A stretch of DNA of 64,000 bases from NCBI GenBank assembly GCA_963696585.1, contig CAVOKW010000009.1, positions 1 through 64,000 of the forward strand, given 5' to 3'. Position 1 is the first letter of the stretch; every line of letters begins with the position of its first letter. The notes below the pieces were generated by a model. That model had not been told where the DNA came from. It was given only the letters and a program-made list of their open reading frames with translations, and ran no database searches. The stretch is from Parvibaculum sp963696585. GTDB taxonomy: Bacteria > Pseudomonadota > Alphaproteobacteria > Parvibaculales > Parvibaculaceae. Position numbers and translations under genes: made by a program. This document shows positions 35,935 through 44,750 of the stretch, piece after piece.

Positions 35935-37323
35935 TCAGCGGTAGCAGACGGCTTTCACCGCCTCCACCACTTCATCGGCATTTGGCAGGGCCAGTTTTTC
36001 AAGATTGGCCGCATAAGGCATGGGCACGTCTTTCTGCGTCACGCGCAGGATCGGCGCATCCAGATAGTCAAAGGCTTCTGCCTGCACACGGGCGGCGATT
36101 TCAGCGCCGATACCGCAAGCGGGCCAGGTTTCTTCGACGGTGACGAGGCGGTTGGTCTTTTTGACCGAGGCGATGATTGTTTCAATGTCGAGCGGACGGA
36201 TCGAGCGCAGATCAATCAGCTCTGCGCTGATGCCGTCGGCTTCGAGCTTCGCCATGGCATCGAGGCAATATGTGAGACCATGGCTATAGGAAACCAGCGT
36301 CACATCGCTGCCTTCCTTCATCACGCGAGCCTTGCCGATGGGCAAGACATGATCATCGAGCTTCGGCACCTCAAACGACTTGCCATAAAGCACTTCGTTT
36401 TCGAGGAAGATCACCGGATTGGGATTGCGGATTGCCGCCTTGAGCAGTCCCTTTGCGTCCGCTGCCGAATAAGGCGCAAGAACGATGAGGCCGGGAATAT
36501 GGGCATACCAGCTCGCATAATCCTGCGAATGCTGGGCGCCAACGCGTGAAGCCGGACCATTGGGGCCACGGAAGACAATGGGCGCACTCATCTGGCCACC
36601 GGACATGTAGCGCGTCTTGGCGGCGGAGTTCAGGATCTGGTCAATCGCCTGCATGGCGAAGTTGAAGGTCATGAACTCAACAATGGGACGAAGCCCTGCC
36701 ATGGCCGCGCCAACGCCGAGACCGGCGAAACCATGCTCGGTGATCGGCGTATCGACAACGCGGCGGTCGCCAAACTCGGCGAGCAGGCCTTGCGTGACCT
36801 TGTAGGCCCCTTCATATTGCGCGACTTCTTCGCCCATGACGAAGACGCGATCATCGGCACGCATTTCCTCGGCCATGGCGTCACGCAAGGCTTCGCGCAC
36901 AGTTTGCGTTACAAACTCGGTGCCAGCCGGGATCAAGGGATCGGAAGCAATTTCTGGCTGTGTGGCCGCCCCCTTCACCTTCCCGGAAGGGAGAGGCGAT
37001 GAAGGCTGAGACGCAACCACCCCCTCTCCACTTTGGGGAGAGGGTTGGGGTGAGGGGCTTGCCGCAGCCACTTCCATGCCACCTCCGCCGGAGAGAAGCG
37101 CGATCACCTCGTTCACCTTCACATTTTCCGTACCGGCGGCGATGAGCAGTTTTTCAATTTTGCCCTCGTCAACCGCTTCGACTTCCATTGTCGCCTTGTC
37201 GGTTTCAATCTCGGCGATCACGTCGCCGGACTTCACCTCATCGCCTTCCTTGACGAACCATTTGGCGAGTGTGCCCTCTTCCATGGTGGGCGAGAGCGCA
37301 GGCATCAAAATCCTGATCGACAT
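35935..37323 (-). CDS. pdhB: Pyruvate dehydrogenase E1 beta subunit with N-terminal lipoyl domain
   Basis: The 462-residue protein has a lipoyl domain (residues 1-80, MPALSPTMEEGTLAKWF, ETDKATMEVEAVDEG), a low-complexity linker and the transketolase-like E1 beta (from about 135: REALRDAMAEEMRADDRVF, GEEVAQYEGAYKVTQGLL, DTPITEHGFAGLGVGAA). A lipoyl domain on E1 beta is a known alphaproteobacterial arrangement. The ATG at 37323 is 4 bases after the pdhA stop. The linker includes SPSPQPSPQSGEG from the same repeat as in pdhC. Confidence 0.96.
   Translation of the reverse strand: MSIRILMPALSPTMEEGTLAKWFVKEGDEVKSGDVIAEIETDKATMEVEAVDEGKIEKLLIAAGTENVKVNEVIALLSGGGGMEVAAASPSPQPSPQSGEGVVASQPSSPLPSGKVKGAATQPEIASDPLIPAGTEFVTQTVREALRDAMAEEMRADDRVFVMGEEVAQYEGAYKVTQGLLAEFGDRRVVDTPITEHGFAGLGVGAAMAGLRPIVEFMTFNFAMQAIDQILNSAAKTRYMSGGQMSAPIVFRGPNGPASRVGAQHSQDYASWYAHIPGLIVLAPYSAADAKGLLKAAIRNPNPVIFLENEVLYGKSFEVPKLDDHVLPIGKARVMKEGSDVTLVSYSHGLTYCLDAMAKLEADGISAELIDLRSIRPLDIETIIASVKKTNRLVTVEETWPACGIGAEIAARVQAEAFDYLDAPILRVTQKDVPMPYAANLEKLALPNADEVVEAVKAVCYR
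36965..37060. repeat. Palindromic repeat inserted in frame in pdhB
   Basis: CCCTCTCC...GGGGAGAGGG and GAGAGGGTTGGGGTGAGGGG occur within the linker-coding part of pdhB, next to a second short inverted pair (TTCCCGGAAGGGA). The core is identical to that in pdhC, in the same orientation and the same position relative to the lipoyl domain. Confidence 0.75.
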
Positions 37324-37327
37324 GGGT

Positions 37328-38410
37328 TCAGCCCTCCACCGGCGCGAGAACATCTGTCCAGAGTTCGGACGGATCGGGCTCGGGGCTTGATTGCGCAAAC
37401 TCGGCAGACTCGGCAACAATGGCGCGAATGTCCTTGTCGATGTTCTTCAGATCGTCCTCGGTCGCCGTGCCCTGTTCGAGCAGACGTTGGCGGACCTGCT
37501 CGATCGGGTCGTGCTCCTGACGCATCTTGTTGACTTCTTCCTTGGCGCGATATTTCGCCGGGTCGGACATGGAATGACCACGATAGCGATAGGTCATCAT
37601 TTCGAGAATATAGGGACCCTTGCCCGCGCGGCATGATTCAACGGCCTTGATACCGGCGGCGCGCACGGCGCGCACATCCATGCCATCGACCTGCTCGCCG
37701 GGGATGTTGAAGCTGTCGCCCCGCTTGGAGAGATTGGTTTGCGCCGAGGCGCGCGCGATGCTGGTGCCCATGGCGTATTGATTGTTCTCGATCACATAGA
37801 CGACCGGCAGCTGCCAGAGTTCGGCCATGTTGAAGCTCTCATAGACCTGACCCTGATTGGCCGCACCATCGCCGAAATAGGCAAGGCACACACGATCCGT
37901 GCCGCGATACTTGTTGGCGAAGGCAAGCCCCGTGCCCAGCGGCACCTGCGCACCGACGATGCCGTGGCCGCCATAGAAGTTCATCTCGGTACTGAACATG
38001 TGCATCGAGCCGCCCTTGCCACGCGAATAGCCGCCCTCGCGGCCGGTCAGTTCGGCCATGACGCCTTTGGGGTCCATGCCGCAAGCCAGCATGTGGCCAT
38101 GATCGCGATAGCCGGTGATGACCTGATCGCCCTTGCCGATGGCGCTTTGCATGCCGACGACGACGGCTTCCTGACCGATATAGAGGTGGCAGAAGCCGCC
38201 GATCAGACCCATGCCATACATCTGGCCAGCCTTTTCCTCGAAACGGCGGATCAGAAGCATGTCGCGATAGGCCTGCAACTCTTCCTGTGGAGTCATGGGA
38301 AGTGGCGCGCCAGCGCCCTTTGCCTTGGAAGGTTTCCCGACTGATGATTTCTGTACGGATGAAGCCGCGGGCCTGGCCGACGACTTGCTGGCTGATTTGC
38401 TGCTTGCCAT
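37328..38410 (-). CDS. pdhA: Pyruvate dehydrogenase E1 alpha subunit
   Basis: Decarboxylates pyruvate using thiamine diphosphate with PdhB. The 360-residue protein has a Ser/Ala/Lys-rich N-terminal tail (about 40 residues), then FCHLYIGQEAVVVGM, YRDHGHMLACGMD, RGKGGSMHMFSTEMNFYGGHG, and the TPP motif GDGAANQGQVYESFNMAELW; the phosphorylation-loop region is YRYRGHSMSDPAKYR. The ATG at 38410 is chosen over upstream frames. It is the first pdh gene, with a 215-base gap upstream. Confidence 0.96.
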   Translation of the reverse strand: MASSKSASKSSARPAASSVQKSSVGKPSKAKGAGAPLPMTPQEELQAYRDMLLIRRFEEKAGQMYGMGLIGGFCHLYIGQEAVVVGMQSAIGKGDQVITGYRDHGHMLACGMDPKGVMAELTGREGGYSRGKGGSMHMFSTEMNFYGGHGIVGAQVPLGTGLAFANKYRGTDRVCLAYFGDGAANQGQVYESFNMAELWQLPVVYVIENNQYAMGTSIARASAQTNLSKRGDSFNIPGEQVDGMDVRAVRAAGIKAVESCRAGKGPYILEMMTYRYRGHSMSDPAKYRAKEEVNKMRQEHDPIEQVRQRLLEQGTATEDDLKNIDKDIRAIVAESAEFAQSSPEPDPSELWTDVLAPVEG

Positions 38411-38625
38411 AAGGTTGCTGATCCCCTGCGTCCGGTCCTGCCGCTCATTGTTTCCGTTTGGCGCCATGCCTGTCAGGCATGTGAACAGCTTCAGACCCAA
38501 AAAAGTCGATAACGACCTTTTTGCATCTTATTTGAAACAGGTAAAGGTTTGATTTATATGACAAATATGCAAGTTAACTTGATTTCAGTTAACTCGAGGC
38601 TGGCGCAAGCCTTTAGGGCCCCGGT
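38411..38625. promoter_or_regulatory. pdhA upstream region with three palindromes
   Basis: The gap between ftsB and pdhA is AT-rich in its middle. It holds ATGCCTGTCAGGCAT (38465-38479, 7-base arms), AAGTTAACTT (38571-38580, perfect) and AGTTAACT (38587-38594), the last two 16 bases apart as for a dimeric regulator. I infer a regulated pdh promoter; no regulator gene is adjacent. Confidence 0.4.
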
Positions 38626-38985
38626 TTAGCGGCGGGGCGTTGTGGATTTTGAGGGCGCCGGATCGTCATGAAAGATCACGATGTCGTCGGGATTGGCAAA
38701 GCCGAGGGCGGCACGGGCGCGTTCGTCGAGCAGATCCGGATCAAGACTTTCGGGTCGCAGCAGCGCGACTTGCCGGTCCAGACGTTCGCGCGCGGATTTC
38801 ACTTCGGCATATTGCTGCTCAAGCGTATCGACGCGGTTTCGCAGGCTCTGCCAGGCGATGAAGCCATGGCGACCATAGACCGCGTGATAAGCAAAATAGC
38901 CAATCACGATCATGCAGATGACGGGCAGCAGCGCATTGCGCAGGCGCATCGGTTCAGAAGTGCGAATCAAGCCGTAATGGTCCAT
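38626..38985 (-). CDS. ftsB: FtsB/DivIC-like septum formation initiator
   Basis: Small bitopic division protein of the FtsQLB complex. The 119-residue protein has one TM helix (ALLPVICMIVIGYFAYHAVYG), a coiled coil (QSLRNRVDTLEQQYAEVKSA and on) and the DivIC-type DPDLLDERARAALGFANPDDIV. The start may be 38985 or the ATG at 38949; the latter leaves fewer cytoplasmic residues. It sits 46 bases after eno, the usual enolase-ftsB pairing. Confidence 0.88.
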   Translation of the reverse strand: MDHYGLIRTSEPMRLRNALLPVICMIVIGYFAYHAVYGRHGFIAWQSLRNRVDTLEQQYAEVKSARERLDRQVALLRPESLDPDLLDERARAALGFANPDDIVIFHDDPAPSKSTTPRR

Positions 38986-39031
38986 GTCCGATAGGGGATC
39001 ACATGGCAATTCCAATGGTCAAGCAGGAACG

Positions 39032-40309
39032 TCAATGGCGCTTGAGAATGCTGCGACCGGCATAGGAAGCGCTAGGTCCCAGGGCTTCTTCGATGCGCAA
39101 GAGCTGGTTGTATTTGGCCAGACGATCCGATCGCGCCAGCGAACCGGTTTTGATCTGACCGCAATTCGTGGCGACAGCAAGATCGGCAATGGTTGCGTCT
39201 TCGGTTTCACCCGAGCGATGCGACATGACGGCGGTGTAGCTCGCCTTATGCGCCATCTCGACGGATTCGAGTGTCTCGGTGAGCGTGCCGATCTGGTTGA
39301 CCTTGACGAGGATCGAATTGGCGACGCCCTTGGCAATGCCGTCGGCAAGACGGGTCTTGTTGGTGACGAAAAGATCATCGCCGACAAGCTGCACCTTGTT
39401 GCCGATCGCGTCGGTCAGCGCCTTCCAGCCTTCCCAATCGTCTTCGGCCATGCCGTCTTCAATGGAGATGATGGGATAGGCGGCAACGAGCTTTGCCCAA
39501 TAATCGACCATGCCGACGGCATCGAGCTTGCGGCCCTCGCCTTCCAGATCATAGACGCCGTTCTTGTAGAACTCGGTCGAGGCGGCATCTAGCGCGAGGC
39601 AGATGTCCTTGCCGGGTTTGAAGCCTGCCTTTTCAATCGCCTTCATCACAAAGCCAAGCGCCGCATCGGTTGACGCAAGATTGGGCGCAAAGCCGCCTTC
39701 ATCGCCGACATTGGTGTTGTGACCGGCGGCTTTGAGTTCTGATTTCAGCGTATGGAAAACTTCGGCGCCCATGCGAAGACCCTCGGCGAAGTTCTCTGCC
39801 GCCACGGGCATGATCATGAATTCCTGAATGTCGATGGGATTGTCCGCATGCTGACCACCATTGACGATGTTCATCATGGGCACGGGCAGAATGCGCGCCG
39901 AGGGGCCACCTATATAACGGAAGAGCGGCTGGCCCAGCGATATGGCCTCTGCCTTGGCGACGGCCATCGACACGCCAAGAATGGCATTGGCGCCCAGGCG
40001 CGCCTTGTTGGCCGTGCCATCAAGGGCAATCATCATGCGGTCAATCTGGATCTGCTCGGCGGCATCCATGCCGCTGATCGCATCGAAAATCTCGCCATTG
40101 ACCGCCTCAACGGCTTTCAGGACACCCTTGCCCTTGTAGCGGTGGCCGCCATCGCGCAGCTCGACAGCCTCATGGGCGCCTGTCGAGGCGCCGGACGGCA
40201 CGCCTGCGCGACCCAGCGAACCATCTTCAAGCAGCACATCGACTTCAACCGTCGGATTGCCACGGCTATCAAGAATCTCACGACCGATAATGTCGATAAT
40301 GGCAGCCAT
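39032..40309 (-). CDS. eno: Enolase
   Basis: Converts 2-phosphoglycerate to phosphoenolpyruvate, and is an RNA-degradosome partner in some bacteria. The 425-residue protein has IGREILDSRGNPTVEVDV, GVPSGASTGAHEAVELRDG, the metal ligands around ISIEDGMAEDDWEGW, and the signature LVKVNQIGTLTETLE followed by SHRSGETEDATIADLAV. The ATG at 40309 is used. The product feeds pyruvate kinase and then the PDH complex encoded just downstream. Confidence 0.97.
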   Translation of the reverse strand: MAAIIDIIGREILDSRGNPTVEVDVLLEDGSLGRAGVPSGASTGAHEAVELRDGGHRYKGKGVLKAVEAVNGEIFDAISGMDAAEQIQIDRMMIALDGTANKARLGANAILGVSMAVAKAEAISLGQPLFRYIGGPSARILPVPMMNIVNGGQHADNPIDIQEFMIMPVAAENFAEGLRMGAEVFHTLKSELKAAGHNTNVGDEGGFAPNLASTDAALGFVMKAIEKAGFKPGKDICLALDAASTEFYKNGVYDLEGEGRKLDAVGMVDYWAKLVAAYPIISIEDGMAEDDWEGWKALTDAIGNKVQLVGDDLFVTNKTRLADGIAKGVANSILVKVNQIGTLTETLESVEMAHKASYTAVMSHRSGETEDATIADLAVATNCGQIKTGSLARSDRLAKYNQLLRIEEALGPSASYAGRSILKRH

Positions 40310-40407
40310 GTCGCATGCGCTCCGCTGAGGTTGTTTTGGCGATTTCATAGCGGAGTGCCGGCGCGAACGGAAGGGCAGATTTGCGCCGCCCTGCGCTATC
40401 CCGGGTC

Positions 40408-40974
40408 CTATGCCCCGGTCAAGCGCTTGAAAGATGCCTCACTATCGGCCGTATCCCTCAGAAGCCAGCTGCGATGGGCCATGATATACTGGCGCTGGGC
40501 TTCGATGGTGGCACGAACAAGCCCCCTGGCAAAGCGCTCGCCAGCCGTGATCTCATGGGCCGGCATCTGGACCTTCTCGGTCTCGTCAAAACGATCCAGC
40601 ACAAGCTGAAAATCCTTCAGCCGTCTCTCGATCAGTTGCTCGACACGGCCACGCGGCAGAAAGCTCGCAAAAATCAGGATAAACAGGAACTCGGAGCGCA
40701 AGGTATGGCGCGGTTCCGTTTCCATCAGGGCCTTGAGGCAGCCATCCCGCCCCTTGTCCGTGATGGCATAGACCTTCTTGTTCGGCCTGTTGTCCTGCTC
40801 GACCTTTTCGAATGTCACAAGCCCCTCCTCCGCCAGCTCATTGAGAGCCGGATAGAGGTTCGACAGGCTGACATCGAGGATTTGAGACACCTCGGTCGCC
40901 AGGATTTTCTTGATGTCATAGCCTGTCGCTGGTCCGCGCATCAAAACGCTGAGCAGCAGCTCTTTTGTGTTCAA
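40408..40974 (-). CDS. PadR family transcriptional regulator
   Basis: The 188-residue regulator has an N-terminal winged helix (ELLLSVLMRGPATGYDIKKI; LDVSLSNLYPALNELAEEGL; DNRPNKKVYAITDKG) and a C-terminal PadR/Vir-like dimerisation helix region with ERRLKDFQLVLDRFDE. The start is TTG at 40974 with GGAGG about 6 bases upstream. PadR proteins repress nearby phenolic-acid, efflux or membrane genes; the adjacent DUF1302 barrel gene is the obvious candidate target, an inference. It lies downstream of nothing on its strand except the barrel gene's terminator. Confidence 0.88.
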   Translation of the reverse strand: MNTKELLLSVLMRGPATGYDIKKILATEVSQILDVSLSNLYPALNELAEEGLVTFEKVEQDNRPNKKVYAITDKGRDGCLKALMETEPRHTLRSEFLFILIFASFLPRGRVEQLIERRLKDFQLVLDRFDETEKVQMPAHEITAGERFARGLVRATIEAQRQYIMAHRSWLLRDTADSEASFKRLTGA

Positions 40975-41221
40975 CCCGATTCCTCCCCCGAAGACGGATA
41001 GTCACTAAATTGTTTTCAGTTCGAAAGGCTGGTCTTCTCTCCCTCATTGCAGTGAGATCGACCGATAAACGGCTGACCTCCTGGCTGCGTGCCCGCTCCA
41101 CCGGGCCAAACAACCTGCATGTCTACAGTCTAGGCAGAATCGCTATCGGATTGAAATAACTATGTGAAATGCGGCCAAGATTAATCCGCGTTTCCCGATG
41201 GGCACGCCTTTGACGCTACGC
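40975..41221. other. Gap between PadR gene and barrel-gene terminator
   Basis: About 250 bases containing the PadR ribosome site and presumably its promoter (AT-rich near 41125-41165). A short plus-strand frame here shows no protein features. No clear operator palindrome was found. Confidence 0.3.
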
Positions 41222-41256
41222 AAAGGAAAAGCCCGGCGACATGACTGTCGCCGGGC
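41222..41256 (-). terminator. Rho-independent terminator of the minus-strand DUF1302 gene
   Basis: GCCCGGCGAC and GTCGCCGGGC form a perfect 10-base stem with a 6-base loop (41231-41256), followed on the minus strand by TTTTCCTTTG. It lies about 20 bases after the stop at 41276. Confidence 0.85.
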
Positions 41257-41275
41257 TTGCCTCGGTGTGTTTGCC

Positions 41276-42556
41276 TCAGAACGAGTAGGAGATGTTCAGA
41301 GAGGCATAGTCGCGATCTGTTGCATCGTTATACTTGCTGGTACCGAAGAAGTTCGTATAGCTCAGACCACCCTTCCAGCTCAGATACGACGCATTGAGCT
41401 GAAGGCTGGCCGACATGCGGTCTTCACGATAGTTCGAGTAAGGCGCCGGGCTGTTACCCGAAACATCGTGACTGAAGGCGACCGTCGGCAACAGCGTGAC
41501 CGGCGTACCGAAGGCGTTGTTGTACTGAAGCTGACCCAGCAACACATAGCCCCAGGAGACCGGTGTCGGACGGCAGCCTGTATTCGGAGCCAGCCCCAGG
41601 AAGCCGCCGAGCGGCAGGTCCGTACCGGTGGTGCAGACGTTACCCCAACGCAGGTTTGCCCCCGCGTCGTTCTGCGCATCCGGCGCATACATGGCGCCAA
41701 GTTCCGTCACCAGAATACCGAGGTCAGCGCCCGCGGCGCTGATCAGATCGTTCGAGTTGGAATAGGTCGCCGTGGTGCCGATCTGGGCTGTGATGAGTTT
41801 TGTCTCCACATAACCCCTGATGTCCGTGGACGTCGCACCGAGGCCGCCTGTACCGCAAGACGTGCCCATGGGTTCGGGATTGGCCAGGCCCGTCGCACCG
41901 GGAATCAGGACACCATAAGCCGTGGGTCCAAGCAACTGCTGGAAGGTGCAGCCCGTGTTCAACGCAGCCATGGTAATCTGGTCCGTGTCGAGCTGCACGG
42001 GCGCATTCGGACGATAAGACGCTTCGCCCTGCACGCCCCATGTACCAATGGTCGTGTTGAAGCTGAAACCAGCCATCTTGATGTCTTCCGGATATTCCAG
42101 ATAGAGGCCCAGGGCCGGATCGATCAGATCGGTCGCGAAGAGGATTTCCGTACCGTCTGTTGCCAGAGTGGTGTTGGCAGCAGGCTGAGAGGACTGTTCG
42201 GCCATCAGGGCGCAGTTGATGATCGAAGCCGCAATGAGCGAGTTCGCGTTTACAACGCCGTGTAACCCAGATATGCCCGACAGGTCGGCACCTTCGATGC
42301 CACCGGCGAACACGTCGGCGCCACCAGCTGGCGACGGGATCACCGCGTGCGAACCGACATTGGAATAGTAGTCTTGCGCAACGGCGAGACCAGCGGCATA
42401 GACGCCGCTGCTGTCATGGCCATTCGACTGATTCAGCACATTGAACTGATCTTCTGTCAGACCGATCGGTACGCCGAAGATGGGGTTAGCCGTTGGATCG
42501 CTGCCGAGCAGAGGCCAGACCATTACCAATGTTGCACCCCTGATAGGGCAGACCAC
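41276..42556 (-). CDS. DUF1302-type outer-membrane protein, 3' part of a frameshifted gene
   Basis: This frame holds the C-terminal half (about 420 residues) of a beta-barrel protein whose N-terminal half is encoded at 42486-43892 in another frame. It ends in YASLNISYSF, with the terminal Phe that the BAM complex recognises, and contains barrel-like alternating strands (LQLNASYLSWKGGLSYTNFF). Family members sit in the outer membrane and often accompany uptake or degradation of hydrophobic compounds; the substrate here is unknown. The apparent GTG/ATG-like starts near 42556 are not convincing as a separate gene. Confidence 0.7.
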   Translation of the reverse strand: MVCPIRGATLVMVWPLLGSDPTANPIFGVPIGLTEDQFNVLNQSNGHDSSGVYAAGLAVAQDYYSNVGSHAVIPSPAGGADVFAGGIEGADLSGISGLHGVVNANSLIAASIINCALMAEQSSQPAANTTLATDGTEILFATDLIDPALGLYLEYPEDIKMAGFSFNTTIGTWGVQGEASYRPNAPVQLDTDQITMAALNTGCTFQQLLGPTAYGVLIPGATGLANPEPMGTSCGTGGLGATSTDIRGYVETKLITAQIGTTATYSNSNDLISAAGADLGILVTELGAMYAPDAQNDAGANLRWGNVCTTGTDLPLGGFLGLAPNTGCRPTPVSWGYVLLGQLQYNNAFGTPVTLLPTVAFSHDVSGNSPAPYSNYREDRMSASLQLNASYLSWKGGLSYTNFFGTSKYNDATDRDYASLNISYSF

Positions 42557-43892
42557 GTGTTGTGCCGCTTGAGGCAGGACCCGACGAAATGTAGCTCGTG
42601 AAGTCAGCCCGCGTCGGATCGGTCCGAACGCGTTCGCTGACCATCGGCAGACGGGAATGATAGTTCATGAAGTAGAAACCGAACTCCGTGTTGTTCAGCT
42701 CTTCGGAATACCACTTCAGAGCCACGCCCCACTGGCCATCGTCACGGGCTTCGCGGTCTTCATCGCGCGACACGACGCCTATGTCGCCATAGGCCAGACG
42801 AAGGGCTTCGGTACCACCAATGGGCCAGCCGCCGAGACCGGCGATGGTGTTGTTGTATAAGGTATAGTCAAGTGTGCCGCCGATGCCGAGCGACGAACAG
42901 TCACGCTGAGCGGAGTAAGCACTGGGATTGGCAAGATAGGCGGCGGTCAGAGCTGTCGAAACCGATGTCGGGGCCGAGCAGTTACGCAAGACGTTGCCGC
43001 CGGGGGCAGTCGTGAGGAACGAAGTCATGTTGGCGCTGCCACCAACGCCGCTGGTCCCCGCGGCGATGTCCGAACTGGCGAAGGGCGTACCGGCGCGGTC
43101 AAGATCATAGGTCGACCATTTCAACTGATAAAAAGCTTCCAGCGAAATGTTGAAGGGCAGACCGATCGAGGCGTCCAAAGCCCAGACGGGTGTCAGGAAG
43201 TCTTTCACTTCCGAACCCGGACGACGCAGAGACGCCACGTCAACAGGGTTGATGGCATTGATGCCGTTCTGGATGAACGTGCTTTCGCCCCAGCTGATCA
43301 CCTGCTTGCCAGCGCGAAGGTTCAACGGATAATCGTTGATCATGTAGTTGGCGCTGCCATAGAAGTCGAGCAGCTTGATGTCACGGGCGGCGTCCGCCTC
43401 GCCGTCGGCGAGTTCTGAACGGGCATAAGCGCTATCATCGGCCAGCACCGCATCATAGTAGGAATTGACGCGCGCGAAGAACGTGTAGTTCGTCCACTTC
43501 GCCTGAATATCGTTGACCATCTTCACCGGCGCACCGATCAGGTCGCCATTGTCGAAGTTCAAACGACCGTCATCGGTGTTGATCGAGCCGTTGAGAGAGG
43601 TCGGCGCCTGAATCACATGCAAGGGGGCAAAAAAGCCGCCATTGACCGGGATCAGAGGAACATTCACGTCGGCGGAGCTCGTCGCCTGAAGCGGGCCGCC
43701 GTTTGTCGTCGGCAGGAACTGGTTGTTCCGGTCTGCAACCCTCATCGATGCGCCGGCCGAAATGGTCGTATCGAAAAACACCTGAACACTGCCGAAATTA
43801 TATTCAACCGCCTGTGCGGTCCCGGCTGTAACTGCCAGCACTGCTGAAACAGCAGTACCGAGCAGCGCCGCGCGCATATCTACTCTTGGCAT
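42486..43892 (-). CDS. DUF1302-type outer-membrane protein, 5' part of a frameshifted gene
   Basis: The ATG at 43892 (GGAGGATC upstream) starts a signal peptide ending in TAQA-VEY. The DUF1302 signature follows: FGSVQVFFDTTISAGASMRV, AGKQVISWGESTFIQNGINA, RRPGSEVKDFLTPVWALDASI, and DDGQWGVALKWYSEEL, FYFMNYHSRLP. The frame ends at 42486 after QGCNIGNG, while the homologous continuation (GSDPTANPIFGVPIG) is in the frame one base on, so a one-base insertion lies between about 42486 and 42556. It may be a sequencing error, a pseudogene or a phase-variable site. Confidence 0.75.
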   Translation of the reverse strand: MPRVDMRAALLGTAVSAVLAVTAGTAQAVEYNFGSVQVFFDTTISAGASMRVADRNNQFLPTTNGGPLQATSSADVNVPLIPVNGGFFAPLHVIQAPTSLNGSINTDDGRLNFDNGDLIGAPVKMVNDIQAKWTNYTFFARVNSYYDAVLADDSAYARSELADGEADAARDIKLLDFYGSANYMINDYPLNLRAGKQVISWGESTFIQNGINAINPVDVASLRRPGSEVKDFLTPVWALDASIGLPFNISLEAFYQLKWSTYDLDRAGTPFASSDIAAGTSGVGGSANMTSFLTTAPGGNVLRNCSAPTSVSTALTAAYLANPSAYSAQRDCSSLGIGGTLDYTLYNNTIAGLGGWPIGGTEALRLAYGDIGVVSRDEDREARDDGQWGVALKWYSEELNNTEFGFYFMNYHSRLPMVSERVRTDPTRADFTSYISSGPASSGTTRGLPYQGCNIGNGLASARQRSNG

Positions 43893-44750
43893 TGAGATCC
43901 TCCACGATCTTTACTTCGCTTTTATTTGCAGATGGATCGGGAGGTGTTTCGCCATCACGTGCGACTGTTACCCCCCGGCCAGTCCGCATCCCTCACCCGC
44001 AAGTCCATCGCTTGGGGGCCGTTAAGTCAAGGCTAACCACGTGAAATGAATGAATTAATTCGCCATTTGAAACGGCAGATAGACATATTTGTCACTGTGA
44101 TTTTTCAGTGATCAAGATCGCGATTTGCACATTTTTTGTGCATTTTTTGATCATGCGCCGCAACATTTTATACTTCATGATTTTTTATCATTTATTCTCT
44201 TATTGTCGATCTGTACTTGCCCAACATAGTGATTTTAATTCTATTTTTCCGATACGGATCGGGCGCGGAAGACCCTCTTGAGCAAGGCCGGTTTTCCGTG
44301 CGGCGCTGTCTGACGCTGCGCACACCCCCTTTTTCCCGGCCCTCCTGGCAGGGGCCATTGGTTTCTCTGACGTAGGGTAACAGCCAGACTGAACCCGTCT
44401 CAGAAATGACTTTTTATCAATTGGTTTCAGGCCACTAGCATTTGTGGCAAATCCGTCTCAGTTCATCCCTAACCGTTCTTGTGTTATGCTTTTTCTCCCT
44501 ATTGTTCTTTTTGCTAACCCGTTTGTAGGTTAATGATTTGAGTCGGGAGATCGTTTCGCACGGGAAAGCGGGGCGAATTCGGGGCCTGCTGCACTGCAGT
44601 ATTTGCGGTGCCGAAGGTTGAGAAAAAAAGAAGCCGAAGGTCAAGAAAAAGAACGGGTGAAGTTGGCTTGGGGGGTGAGTCGGCTTACGACGAAAAAGGT
44701 CCCACCCCCTGTCGCTGGACAACCAGTTCGTTAAATAGGGGAGTTTCCAA
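43893..44750. promoter_or_regulatory. AT-rich divergent intergenic region between two DUF1302 genes
   Basis: This 858-base region has no credible gene. It is far more AT-rich than its surroundings between 44040 and 44240 and holds inverted repeats around T-rich loops: TCACTG/CAGTGA (about 44092-44110), TGCACA-TTTTT-TGTGCA (about 44126-44142) and ATGAT-TTTTT-ATCAT (about 44177-44191). Near the plus-strand gene an imperfect 17-base direct repeat CCGAAGGTTGAGAAAAA / CCGAAGGTCAAGAAAAA lies at about 44611-44650. Two promoters and operators are likely here. Confidence 0.45.
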
